This document shows positions 20,193 to 28,430 of a stretch of DNA of 36,754 nucleotides, piece after piece. The notes beneath the pieces are model-generated. The model had not been told where the DNA came from. It searched no databases and saw only the letters and a program-made list of their open reading frames with translations. The position numbers and the translations under genes were made by a program. Positions within the stretch are counted from its first letter, which is position 1. The number at the start of each line of letters is the position of its first letter. The stretch is from an uncultured Acidobacteriota bacterium (GTDB lineage: Bacteria > Acidobacteriota > UBA6911 > CAINFC01): positions 1 through 36,754 of the forward strand of contig CAINFC010000090.1 in NCBI GenBank assembly GCA_903847975.1. The letters run 5' to 3'.

Positions 20193-21217
20193 TTGGAGGT
20201 GGCTTTCGTTGCCCGGAAAAACAGGGCGGTCATGTAATACAGCGTGCCGAGAGCCAGCACGAAGCACACCAGGAACAGGCCGAAGACGACCCATTGCGGG
20301 GAAACCGGGACCGAGTCGGGCCGGAAGTGCTTTTCCAGCAGTGCCAGCCGGACGAAGTGGCGCGTGGCCACCATTCCCAGCATGGATAGAAAGAGGAAAA
20401 GCCCGGCCCAAAGCGGGCTGCGGTTTCGGGAAAGGTGCATGGCGGCCAAAGCCAGAAGAACGGCCAGGGTGAGCGTCCATAGCGCCGGTCCGCCGCGGAC
20501 TGCCTGGAAAACGCCGGCGGGGACCAGCAAATAGGCGCATCCGAATACGATGGCCAGGATCATCCCGCCGAGGAAAAACCTGCGCCCGGCTTCCGAAGCT
20601 TTGGGATCCTTCTGCCCGGCCAGGCGGATGAAGAACCCTCCGATGGCGAGAATTCCCGAGATCATATGCATCCAGCGCAGCAGCCAGTGGGCATGGTCGG
20701 CGTGAAAGGCCAGCCCGGCCTGGTTCGCGGCGTACAGGGCCTTGGTGGTATCCGGCCTTTCCGCCAGCGAAAAGACCGAGCTGTACACCAGGGAAACATA
20801 GACCATTCCCAGCAGGGCGACGGCCAGGTATTTCCCGCACGGCGCCGCGGATTTGGAAAAGCCCGCGGCATAGAGGCAATAGTACGCCACGATAAGAGCG
20901 GCTATGATCAGCAGCCAGAACCAGCCGCTGACGATGGAGGCGGAGTAGATCGGCTGCGGGAAAACCAGCTGGACGAAAAGCAGCGGAGCGATGCCCAGGG
21001 TGATGGTGGCCGCCATGAGGGTGGGGAATGATTTTCGGATGAGAGGAACCACGGCCGAGTCCCAGCGGTCGGCGGCCCGGCCGAAAAAGAAAACCATCAC
21101 GCCGCCGAACAGCAGGCCCATGGCCGCCAGGTGCAGCGTCAGGGTGAGAATGTGCAGCGTGTCGATGAGCCACAGGGGCGCAGGAAGAAACTGGTAACTG
21201 GGCAGCACGGGATTCAT
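20189..21217 (-). CDS. Polytopic membrane protein, putative partner subunit of the bd-like cytochrome
   Basis: 342 residues; ATG 21217 has GGAGG seven bases upstream and overlaps the upstream gene's stop by 4 bp (ATGA). I count about eight hydrophobic helices. Histidines lie in the first helix (LHILTLTLHLAAM) and in HADHAHWLLRWMHMISG, placed where haem ligands would be possible. I do not recognise a named family. By position and size it may be the second subunit (CydB-like role) of the complex with the downstream-coded haem c fusion. No cytochrome c motif is present. Confidence is high that it is a real gene, moderate for the role. Confidence 0.7.
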   Translation of the reverse strand: MNPVLPSYQFLPAPLWLIDTLHILTLTLHLAAMGLLFGGVMVFFFGRAADRWDSAVVPLIRKSFPTLMAATITLGIAPLLFVQLVFPQPIYSASIVSGWFWLLIIAALIVAYYCLYAAGFSKSAAPCGKYLAVALLGMVYVSLVYSSVFSLAERPDTTKALYAANQAGLAFHADHAHWLLRWMHMISGILAIGGFFIRLAGQKDPKASEAGRRFFLGGMILAIVFGCAYLLVPAGVFQAVRGGPALWTLTLAVLLALAAMHLSRNRSPLWAGLFLFLSMLGMVATRHFVRLALLEKHFRPDSVPVSPQWVVFGLFLVCFVLALGTLYYMTALFFRATKATSK

Positions 21218-22722
21218 TTTGCACCTCCGGGTTTCTGGGAAAGCAGATACTGGATGAGAGCCTCTTTTTCGGCCGGGCTGCCGGAGAAGGCGGGCATCTC
21301 CTCGGCGATTTCACCACTGTTTTTCAGCAGGTCGTCATAGTCCTTTTCGGTAAGGCCGAGAATGCTTTCGGCCTTGTCGTTGAAGCCTCCGAATTCATGG
21401 CAGCGGCCGCAGCGGACTTCGTATACCTTGCGGCCCAGGGCGGTGCCTTCCAGGCGGTATATTTCCGCCAGGGGCCGCCGGTCGGTCCGGCGGTGAAGGA
21501 AATCGGCCAGGGCCCCGGCTTCGGCTGCCGTCCCGGGGAATGGCGGCATGTTCCCCTTGAGTTTGTGTATGCCGCGGATGGTTCCGGCAATGAAGGCCGG
21601 ATCGGTCCCGTCGAGAGCGGCAAGGAGCGGCCGGTAGCCCCGAAGGGTGTGGCAGCTGCGGCAGGTGTGGCGGAACAGGTCGGCGCCGTCGTCCCCCGTG
21701 CGGAAAGTCGTGTGGGCCAGAAGCCCGTCTTTCCGGTAGGCATCCATGCGGGAAACCTCCAGGCCGTTGGCGTACAGGTAGCCGGTGATGGCGAAGGGCT
21801 TGCGCACCGACTCCCGGAACCATTCGAAGGAAGCGAACCAGCCCAGGGCCGAAAGCATGATCAGCAGGGCAACCGACAGGTGCATCCGGCGCGGCAGCAG
21901 GCATCCGAAAACCAGCACCAGAAAGGCAAGAGCGGCCGCGAACAGCAGGGACCCGTGCACGCTCCACAGCGGATAAACCATAAAGGTGGCCGCCTGCAGG
22001 TTGGCTGCGGGAATGATGCGGAAGTACCAGAAAAAGCTGGGCAGGGTCACCAGCAATCCGCCGAGCGCCCAGAGCGCGTTGTAGCGCACCACGGAGGTTT
22101 TGAAACGGTCCGCCGGGAGGCGGGAGGCGACCAGCAGGGCATAGGTTCCGGCCAGCAGTACGCACACGCCGGTGCGCAATACCAGCGATGCCCAGTAGGT
22201 GGGGTTGAGGAAGCCGTCCCAGAAATCGCCGCTGGCCAGCCAATTCCCGGGAGTCAGCATGAAGGTCAGGATGCCGTTGATTACTGCCAGGGAAAGCCAG
22301 GCGGCGGCAAAGTAGATCCAGCCGATGCGCAGGTGGTCCCTTGCGGAAAGCCTCTCCCAGCCGTAAAAATAAACGATGGCGGCGGCGATTTCCACCAGGA
22401 AGAAGGTCCACTCAATGGCCCACCCCCAGACGAAATTGTGGATCAGGGCTTCGGTGGCCGTCGGGTTGAGCAATCCGATGATGAACCAGATGGCCACTCC
22501 GGTCAAAGCCCCGAAAACCACGGTGGTGAGCAGGAAGAATTTGGAAAGAGTCCGGAGGAAGGCCAGCCGTGCCTGGTCTTCGGCGCGCCGGGCAGCGGTC
22601 TCGGCGATTACCAGGTACAGGCCTCCTCCAATGGCGAAATGGGAGACAAAAACGTGGACGACGGCAATCAACCCCATCAGGGGGCCATACGGCAGCTGCG
22701 TGTCCCAGAATGGATAATTCAT
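21214..22722 (-). CDS. Cytochrome bd-like subunit I fused to two C-terminal haem c sites
   Basis: 502 residues from ATG 22722 (GGAG upstream). The first 330 or so residues are about nine membrane helices. His23 and His28 lie in helix 1 (AVVHVFVSHFAIG). WAIEWTFFLVE...YGWERL resembles the E. coli CydA segment holding Glu99 and Glu107; here the two are Glu104 and Glu111, spaced 7 instead of 8. FRESVRKPFAITG stands where CydA has GRQPW. The quinol-binding Q-loop is missing, and FVHTVSAG (His186 in CydA) appears as LVLRTGV. The C-terminal part has two c-type haem sites: C354-R-S-C357-H and C438-G-R-C441-H. Members of the bd superfamily with haem c domains have been described (OR-C group), thought to take electrons from c-type carriers. 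I infer an oxygen reductase-like or related enzyme. Confidence 0.82.
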   Translation of the reverse strand: MNYPFWDTQLPYGPLMGLIAVVHVFVSHFAIGGGLYLVIAETAARRAEDQARLAFLRTLSKFFLLTTVVFGALTGVAIWFIIGLLNPTATEALIHNFVWGWAIEWTFFLVEIAAAIVYFYGWERLSARDHLRIGWIYFAAAWLSLAVINGILTFMLTPGNWLASGDFWDGFLNPTYWASLVLRTGVCVLLAGTYALLVASRLPADRFKTSVVRYNALWALGGLLVTLPSFFWYFRIIPAANLQAATFMVYPLWSVHGSLLFAAALAFLVLVFGCLLPRRMHLSVALLIMLSALGWFASFEWFRESVRKPFAITGYLYANGLEVSRMDAYRKDGLLAHTTFRTGDDGADLFRHTCRSCHTLRGYRPLLAALDGTDPAFIAGTIRGIHKLKGNMPPFPGTAAEAGALADFLHRRTDRRPLAEIYRLEGTALGRKVYEVRCGRCHEFGGFNDKAESILGLTEKDYDDLLKNSGEIAEEMPAFSGSPAEKEALIQYLLSQKPGGAK

Positions 22723-22776
22723 TTCATAAACTCCATAAAAGCTTCCATGAATCAATGCGAAGGATAAGTCAGTAAG

Positions 22777-22805
22777 AGTATAAATTGCCCCCTGCCGACC
22801 GTCAA
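22777..22805 (-). promoter_or_regulatory. Sigma-70-like promoter of the bd-like cytochrome operon
   Basis: On the minus strand TTGACG (22800-22805), 17 bp, TATACT (22777-22782). It is among the best promoters in the window and directs 21214-22722 and the two coupled genes. The predicted start is near 22770. Confidence 0.7.
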
Positions 22806-22829
22806 TATTGATAGAACCGCATGACAAGT

Positions 22830-22958
22830 GCTTCCGCTTTTCTTCCCGCTCCTCCTTTCTTCCTGTCAGCCCGATTTTTTCACAGGAAGACCGGAAGATA
22901 AGGAAGGAAGGAAGAAACAATCACCCCAATTCGGATGGGGAGAGAGACTTTTTTTTTA
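22830..22958 (-). repeat. F1 palindromic repeat, copy 4 (inverted)
   Basis: On the minus strand: AAAAGTCTCTCTCCCCATCC, TTTCTTCCTTCCTTCC, loop GTGAAAAAATCGGGCTG, then ACAGGAAGAAAGGAGGAGC. It lies upstream of the cytochrome promoter and 68 bp past the stop of the spermidine-synthase-like gene. Nothing else is seen in 22806-23026. Confidence 0.75.
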
Positions 22959-23026
22959 CGGGTCCTGCTTCCTGGTGTCGCGGCATACCGTCCGAATGCC
23001 CGGACTTGGGGATACCCTCCGGATCT

Positions 23027-25186
23027 TCAAATTCGGATCAACAGCGCGGCAAGCAGCGCCAGGGGCGCCATCCAGAGGCAGGTCTCCACCAGCCCGGCGG
23101 AGGGAATCAGCAACAGGGTGGCCGCCAGCGAGCCCAGGCAGCCGCCCGCCAGGTCGGAGGCGTAAAGTGCGGCAGCCGCCGAGCCGGGCCGTTTCTCCCG
23201 TGCTGCTGCGCTGGCATGGGACAGCGCAGCCGAGACCAGGTAGCCTGTCAGCCCGAGCAGGACCACCACCGGAGCCAGCCCCTGAACGGTCCCTTCATTC
23301 ATGACTAGGGCCAGCAGCAGGCTCAGGGCGGCGAAACACAGGCACAGAAGCAGGCCGTACCATCCGGACAAAAGAAACGATCGGCGCCCGTCCTGCGGCA
23401 TTCTGCGCAAGGCGCCGAGGCATAATCCGGCCAGAAAGCCGGTCAGCAGAAGGCCGATATCCTGATACAGAATGCCGGCTTTGACCTGGTAATACAGAAC
23501 CAGCGCGCTTTCCAGCACCATGCCCATAAAGGCGGCCGATCCCGCCAGCAGGCAACGCGGCAGCCGCCGGAACCGGCGGGCTGTCAGGAAAGCAGTTCCC
23601 AGAACGGCGGCTGCTATCCACATCCGCCAGTCGCCTTGTCCGCCGGAGGGCGGGAAGGAGGGGAAGTCCGCGGTGGAAACTTCAGGGAAAAACCGGGACA
23701 GCCAGAGGAGCATGGTGTATCGGTAGCAGGCCGGCCGGATGTCGGTGTTGACCGGCGCCGGCCGGGCTTCGAGCCGCTGCCGGATTTCCCGGTAACGGTC
23801 ATTTTCATAAAGGTAGCGAAGAAAAGGCGGAGAGACCAGGCGGGTCTGTATGGCCCGGCTCTCCAGCCGGGAGGCGAGAAGAGCGGGGTCCCGGGGGAGC
23901 GGAGCGCCGGAAGCAGCAAACAGGTTCGCGGCACCGGGCAGGACTTGAACTTCGGGCAGTACTTCCCGCAGCGCACGGAAAATGCCGGCCGCCCGCAGGG
24001 TTTCCGGGTCGGTCCAGTAGTTTTCCGCGGTCCGCAACCGAAAGGCCAGAATGCCCGCGGGGCGCAGGCGGTCGGCGCAAAGCTGAAAAAAATCCCGGGT
24101 GTAAAAGCGGTTGGCCTGGCCGGAGGAGGGCTCCGGCATGCCGATCAGGATCAGGTCAAAGCGGTCCGCCAGGCGCAGAAACCGGCGGGGATCCCCGATA
24201 TGGGTGCGGACCGTTTCGTCCCGGAGTGCCTGCTGTTTTTCGGCCGGCAGCCAGAGGGCCGCCGCGTCCAGCAGATCCCGGTTCAGCTCGACGTAATCCA
24301 CGCGGGCCGGGGAATGCTTGCGCATTTCCTCCACCAGTCCGGCCCAGCCTCCTCCGAGGATCAGGACCCGCTCCGGGTGCGGATGCAGCAGCGCCGCCGG
24401 GTGCACAAATTCCTCCGCTTCGGTGCCCTCGGTCTCATGGCAGAGCTGATCGTTTTCGAACAGGGCCACCTGACCTCCGCGCCGGGTCAGGGTGATTCGG
24501 CTGTAAGGCGTGTCCATGCTGGCCAGCAGATCGGGATGATTGAAGCGGGTCAGGAAAAGGTCGAGCCGGCCCGAATAGAGCACGCCCGGAAGAAGCGGGA
24601 CGGCCGTCAACAGAGCGGCAATGCGGAACCGGCGGCTCCCGCCCTCACGGCCGGCCCAGGCGGCGCCCAGGGCGGCCAGGGAGCAGAGCAACAGGATGCT
24701 CAGGTTCCGCAGTCCGAACTGAAGAAAGAGAGTGGCGGCAATACCGCCGATCAGGCCCCCCAGGCTCTCCCAGGCGTAGGCCCGGGGAAAGGACCCGCCC
24801 CGGCGGATCCAAAGCCCGCAGGCCTCGCGAAACAGGGAGCCGGACAGGATTCCGACCGGCAGCAGGGACAGGGACAGGAGGCTTACCTGATGGCCGAAAG
24901 GCAGGAAAGCGCCGCGCGCCTCGGTAAAAAGAGTGCGTATCAGGCGGATGAAGACCGCATCCAGCGGCAGGAAGAAGGCGAAGAGGAGAAACAGGAGCCG
25001 GATGCGGGATCGGTTCGCCGCGGTCTCTTTGGGTCCAAGGAGCACGCCGGCCGCGGTCCAGACGAGCCAGACGCCTAGCCCCAGGATATAAATGAGCTCG
25101 GTTCCGTAAAAAGCGACATTCAGCTCGCGCAGCAGGACCGCCTGCCCAAGAAGGGTAACCAGGCCGACCGCCAGCAGGTCCGTCAT
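23027..25186 (-). CDS. Polytopic membrane protein with spermidine-synthase-like domain
   Basis: 719 residues; ATG 25186 overlaps the upstream stop as ATGA. About eight N-terminal helices (1-245), a soluble Rossmann domain (about 255-520) and five or six C-terminal helices (about 545-719). The central domain has VLILGGGWAG (near 275), VDYVELNRDLL and HIGDPRRFL, the order seen in aminopropyltransferases. The catalytic DSxDP of true spermidine synthases appears as GMPEPSSGQANRFYT, so the catalytic Asp is not obvious. Proteins annotated 'fused MFS/spermidine synthase' have this layout; their reaction is unknown. Coupling to the AmmeMemoRadiSam lipoprotein suggests a shared function. A SAM or decarboxylated-SAM ligand is an inference from the fold. 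Confidence 0.85.
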   Translation of the reverse strand: MTDLLAVGLVTLLGQAVLLRELNVAFYGTELIYILGLGVWLVWTAAGVLLGPKETAANRSRIRLLFLLFAFFLPLDAVFIRLIRTLFTEARGAFLPFGHQVSLLSLSLLPVGILSGSLFREACGLWIRRGGSFPRAYAWESLGGLIGGIAATLFLQFGLRNLSILLLCSLAALGAAWAGREGGSRRFRIAALLTAVPLLPGVLYSGRLDLFLTRFNHPDLLASMDTPYSRITLTRRGGQVALFENDQLCHETEGTEAEEFVHPAALLHPHPERVLILGGGWAGLVEEMRKHSPARVDYVELNRDLLDAAALWLPAEKQQALRDETVRTHIGDPRRFLRLADRFDLILIGMPEPSSGQANRFYTRDFFQLCADRLRPAGILAFRLRTAENYWTDPETLRAAGIFRALREVLPEVQVLPGAANLFAASGAPLPRDPALLASRLESRAIQTRLVSPPFLRYLYENDRYREIRQRLEARPAPVNTDIRPACYRYTMLLWLSRFFPEVSTADFPSFPPSGGQGDWRMWIAAAVLGTAFLTARRFRRLPRCLLAGSAAFMGMVLESALVLYYQVKAGILYQDIGLLLTGFLAGLCLGALRRMPQDGRRSFLLSGWYGLLLCLCFAALSLLLALVMNEGTVQGLAPVVVLLGLTGYLVSAALSHASAAAREKRPGSAAAALYASDLAGGCLGSLAATLLLIPSAGLVETCLWMAPLALLAALLIRI

Positions 25187-26739
25187 GGCTTGCGGCCGGA
25201 ACGGGCTTCGCCGAAAACCTCCGCCTGGAACACCTGGAACCGGGCGCCGCTCCTCCAGGCATCGCGCGGCAGGCCGGCTTTGAGGGACAGGTTGTCGAGC
25301 AGCTCGGTCAGGCCCCATCCCTGTTCCGTGGCCACCTGGGGAAGGAAAACGGCGGAGCGCCCGGCCTTGCGGAGCACCACACCGTCTTTTCCGACCACAA
25401 TTTCGGAGGCGCGCGCGATCGGCTGCATGGGGGTCATCGCGGAAATTTCGATTTCCAGGCTGTCCAGCTCCTGCAGGGTGACCGGTGCAAACCGGCTGTC
25501 GGCGGTTCCGGCCTGCACGGCCATCCAGCTGACAGCCAGGGCCAGGGGAAAGTCTCCTCCCAGCCGGCCGATGCAGCCGCGCAGCCTCCCCTTCTGGTGA
25601 AGGGTCACGAAGGCTCCCTGGGGAACCTTCAGCCGGTCGCTCAGGTCGCGTGCCAGCGGAACCGTGTCCGTGGAAAGGAAGCGTTGCAGGCTTTTGCGCG
25701 CCAGCCTAAGAAGCGCTTCCTTGTCGCCTGCGGTCAGAGGCCCCGGAGCGCCCGAAACTTTCCGCGCCTGCCGGAGGCCGTTGCCGGCCGGGGTCCCGCC
25801 GCGCAGAAATACGGCGGAGCCGTAGCCGACCACCCGGGATCGGTCTTCCGCCACAATATCTCCGCTGTTGGCGTAGCTGACCGCGGCGGCCCGTTCGGCT
25901 CCCATGGCCCGGGCGGCTGCCATAGCGGCCAGGATGGGCCCCTCGCCGCAGGTGCAGGTGTCGATGCCGGGCGTGCCGCGGGACATCCGCGAGCGGATCT
26001 GCAGGAGGAAGCGGTCGGGGCTCAGCGGAACGATGGAATCCAGCAGGTCCAAATCGGCCGCTGCGGCGTCCTCATATCTTGGAAAATGGGAGAGGTCGGC
26101 GCTGGCTACCAGCAGGACGCTCCTGCCACGCGAAATCCTGGCGATGGCTTTTCCCAGGCGCTCGCACAGGGCGGGATCCGGCCGTCCGATCATCAGCGGC
26201 AGAATCCGGGCCTGCGGAAAGAGCACCTGGATGAAGGGGACCTGGACCTCGATGGAGTGCTCCGCGGCCTGGGCTTCAGGCTGGGAAGAGCAGTCGGAAT
26301 CGGCTGCCATCAGTTCCCTGGCCAGCGCGGCATCGACCGGGGCCTCGCCGAGAGGCGTCCGGTAGGCGCCGCCGGCATACACCGAAACGCCCGTCAATCG
26401 GGCGCCGGCCATGTTCCGCCCGTGATTGGTGCCCAGGATCATCACCGTGTCCACCGCCTGGCTCTTTACCTGGCTGTAGGCGTCGGCAATGAGCGGTCCG
26501 GCGTAGAGGTAGCCGGCGTGGGGCGCCAGAATAGCCACCGGCTGGCCGCCCAGGGCAGGGCGCGCTTCTTCCATGAATTTCTCAATCGCCAGGCGGAGGC
26601 GCGCCGGATCGGAGGGATAGAACTGTCCGGCGAAGGCCGCCTGGCGCACTCCCGAGCCGGGCGGCTCCCCCCATTTTCCGGTGAAGCTGCAGGAAAGCAG
26701 GAGCGGCAGCCAAAGCAATGGGAACGAATGAAATTTCAT
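25183..26739 (-). CDS. Lipoprotein Memo-AMMECR1 fusion (AmmeMemoRadiSam system)
   Basis: 518 residues; ATG 26739 has GGAGAG upstream. The N-terminus is a lipoprotein signal (PLLWLPLLLSC, lipobox Cys17), so the protein should be exported and membrane anchored. Memo domain (about 30-310): APHAGYLYAGP, GTNHGRN, EHSIEVQVPF, ASADLSHF and TCTCGEGP, which contain the conserved His and Cys positions of Memo proteins. AMMECR1 domain (about 335-510): GAFVTLHQKGRLRGCIG, DSRFAPVTLQELDSLEIEIS. The two families and a radical SAM enzyme recur together in many prokaryotes (AmmeMemoRadiSam) with no agreed function. Here the radical SAM gene lies 58 bp upstream and the spermidine-synthase-like gene overlaps downstream. 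What is unusual is the lipobox. Confidence 0.9.
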   Translation of the reverse strand: MKFHSFPLLWLPLLLSCSFTGKWGEPPGSGVRQAAFAGQFYPSDPARLRLAIEKFMEEARPALGGQPVAILAPHAGYLYAGPLIADAYSQVKSQAVDTVMILGTNHGRNMAGARLTGVSVYAGGAYRTPLGEAPVDAALARELMAADSDCSSQPEAQAAEHSIEVQVPFIQVLFPQARILPLMIGRPDPALCERLGKAIARISRGRSVLLVASADLSHFPRYEDAAAADLDLLDSIVPLSPDRFLLQIRSRMSRGTPGIDTCTCGEGPILAAMAAARAMGAERAAAVSYANSGDIVAEDRSRVVGYGSAVFLRGGTPAGNGLRQARKVSGAPGPLTAGDKEALLRLARKSLQRFLSTDTVPLARDLSDRLKVPQGAFVTLHQKGRLRGCIGRLGGDFPLALAVSWMAVQAGTADSRFAPVTLQELDSLEIEISAMTPMQPIARASEIVVGKDGVVLRKAGRSAVFLPQVATEQGWGLTELLDNLSLKAGLPRDAWRSGARFQVFQAEVFGEARSGRKP

Positions 26740-26797
26740 GAGAATCTCTCCAGGCGGCAGTCTGCGATAAAAATCGGCGGCGGCATCGTCTCCTTCC

Positions 26798-28030
26798 TCA
26801 GGACCACACGCCGGCGATTTTCCGGCGGCAGAAGGGGCAGCTGCCGTCCCGGATATTCCTTTCCAGGAGGAAGAAGCCTTTGCGCCGGATCAGCGCTTTG
26901 CCGCAGCCGGGGCAGTAGGTGTCGTCGCCGGGATGCCCGGGAACGTTTCCGACGTAAGGATAGCGGATTCCTTTGCGCAGCGCCAGTTCCCGGGCTCGCT
27001 CCAGGGTCTGGACGGGAGTGGGGGGCAGGTTCAGCAGCTGGTAGTCCGGGTGGAAGGCGGTGAAGTGAACGGGGACATCCGGGCCCAGATCCCCGGCCAC
27101 CCAGTCGACCAGCGACCGAAGCATGCGGTCGGAATCGTTCAGCGTGGGGACCACCAGGTTGACCAGTTCCAGATGAATGCCGCTCCGGGCCACCTGGCGT
27201 ATGCTGCGCAGCACCGGGGCCAGCTCGGCGCTGCATACGCTGCGGTAGAAAGACTCGTCGAATCCCTTAAGGTCGATCTTGATGGCGTCCAGCACGGAGC
27301 ACATCTCCGCCAGGGGCTCGGGATTCATGAATCCGCAGCTGATCATGACGCAGCGCCTTTTCTGCAGCCGGGCGGCCCGGGCGATGTCGGTCAGGTATTC
27401 GGTGAAAACCGTGGGCTCGTTGTAGGTGAAGGCGATCACCGGGACCGAGCGGCTGCAGACCGTTTCCACGATTTCCGCCGGGGGAATGCGGCGGGTGGAG
27501 TAGTCTTCCGGGCGGGCCTGGGACAACTGCCAGTTCTGGCAGAATTTGCAGCGCAAGGGGCACCCCGAGGTGGACATGCTGAAAGCTTCCGACCCGGGCA
27601 GAAAATGGTAGAACGGTTTCTTTTCGATCGGATCGACATGGGTCGCCATGGGGCGGCCGTATACCAGGCTGCGCAGCTCCCCGCCGACGTTCAGGCGCGC
27701 CCGGCACCGCCCGCGTTCGCCGCCGGGGATCAGGCAGTTTTGGGCGCAAAGCAGGCAGCGCACAGCCTGCTTGCCTTTTTTGTCATGGTGGCGGAGGTCG
27801 GCAAGATTGTCCCTGGACGTGTGGCAGGCCAGGCAGTCGGTCCCTGGAGAAGTGCTGGAGATCCAGTAGCGGGCTTTGGGCGACAGGCGGATCAGTTCCT
27901 CGGTTGAATCCGCTGCGGCGCCGCTGCCGAAATTGGGAAGCAGCCCGAAGGGCGCGGCTTCACTCCGGCCGGCGGAGCAAACAGGCACCAACCCGGCAGC
28001 GGCGGAAAGCCATCGGCGGCGGGAAATCAT
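26798..28030 (-). CDS. Tat-signal radical SAM protein (AmmeMemoRadiSam system)
   Basis: 410 residues; ATG 28030 follows GGGAGGG. The start reads MISRRRWLSAAAGLVP, a Tat-like signal, ending near SEAAP. Then comes an extension holding C66-L-A-C69-H70, a haem c-type CxxCH. The conserved part starts with Cys92, Cys95, Cys99 and Cys109 (CLLCAQNC, GERGRCRAR), then HVDPIEKKPFYHFLPG, then the radical SAM cluster Cys157, Cys161 and Cys164 (SGCPLRCKFC). Family-typical FTYNEPTVFTEY, KIDLKGF and a C-terminal CPGC...CPFC zinc-ribbon-like pair follow. It is the PflA-like member of AmmeMemoRadiSam. If exported by Tat, the enzyme would be folded with its cluster before transport. The source of SAM and electrons outside the cytoplasm is not evident. 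Confidence 0.9.
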   Translation of the reverse strand: MISRRRWLSAAAGLVPVCSAGRSEAAPFGLLPNFGSGAAADSTEELIRLSPKARYWISSTSPGTDCLACHTSRDNLADLRHHDKKGKQAVRCLLCAQNCLIPGGERGRCRARLNVGGELRSLVYGRPMATHVDPIEKKPFYHFLPGSEAFSMSTSGCPLRCKFCQNWQLSQARPEDYSTRRIPPAEIVETVCSRSVPVIAFTYNEPTVFTEYLTDIARAARLQKRRCVMISCGFMNPEPLAEMCSVLDAIKIDLKGFDESFYRSVCSAELAPVLRSIRQVARSGIHLELVNLVVPTLNDSDRMLRSLVDWVAGDLGPDVPVHFTAFHPDYQLLNLPPTPVQTLERARELALRKGIRYPYVGNVPGHPGDDTYCPGCGKALIRRKGFFLLERNIRDGSCPFCRRKIAGVWS

Positions 28031-28172
28031 GACTTCATCCCTCCCATCGGGCAGACAACCGACCGGTCCACGTCCGCCCGCCCGCTCTTTTCACCTGCCA
28101 TGGGAGGGAAGTGCCGGGAGCCAGGCCAGTAGCTGCAACCAGCGGAAACAGCCATAAATTTCTCATAACTCC

Positions 28173-28201
28173 AGTGTACACAAAAAAGCAGCGTCCGACA
28201 A
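28173..28201 (-). promoter_or_regulatory. Promoter candidate of the AmmeMemoRadiSam operon
   Basis: On the minus strand TTGTCG (28196-28201), 17 bp, TACACT (28173-28178). The leader would be about 135 nt to the radical SAM start. The gap 28031-28172 shows no other feature. Confidence 0.45.
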
Positions 28202-28237
28202 ACCGGATGGAGGTGTAAAAGTATGTTCTGTTATGTT

Positions 28238-28385
28238 TTGCCGTCCCTTACGGGACTTGCGTGTGTACCGCACGGAGCGAAATAGCGGAGATCGTACCGT
28301 TATACTCCAGCCACGCCTTGTCAGGACCTGCGTTTGCCGGCACACGACTGTTATTCCGGGGCATAAGTCCCGTAAGGGGCGGCAA
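28238..28385. repeat. F2 element, full copy with 21-bp terminal inverted repeats
   Basis: TTGCCGTCCCTTACGGG... (28238-28258) and its inverse AAGTCCCGTAAGGGGCGGC... (28365-28385) are 21-bp ends with one mismatch, bounding a 148-bp element. The interior core GCGAAATAGCGG and ATCGTACCGTT recurs at 36548-36679 and in the half copy at 18458-18550. No ORF lies inside, so it is MITE-like or a large REP/BIME-type palindrome; no target-site duplication is obvious. Confidence 0.75.
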
Positions 28386-28394
28386 GATTATAGG

Positions 28395-28430
28395 GGTAGG
28401 GAGGGCCGATTGGATTCGGCTCCCCCTACC
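28395..28430. repeat. Imperfect inverted repeat
   Basis: GGTAGGGAGGGCCG (28395-28408) can pair with CGGCTCCCCCTACC (28417-28430) across an 8-nt loop, with few mismatches. It lies 9 bp beyond the F2 element. Confidence 0.45.

Noticed and set aside
23027-25186. Assignment as a true spermidine synthase (speE)
   Set aside because: The catalytic DSxDP is replaced by GMPEP and the domain is embedded between membrane helices.
28238-28385. Insertion sequence with its own transposase
   Set aside because: The element is 148 bp and holds no ORF; no transposase gene is seen anywhere in the window.
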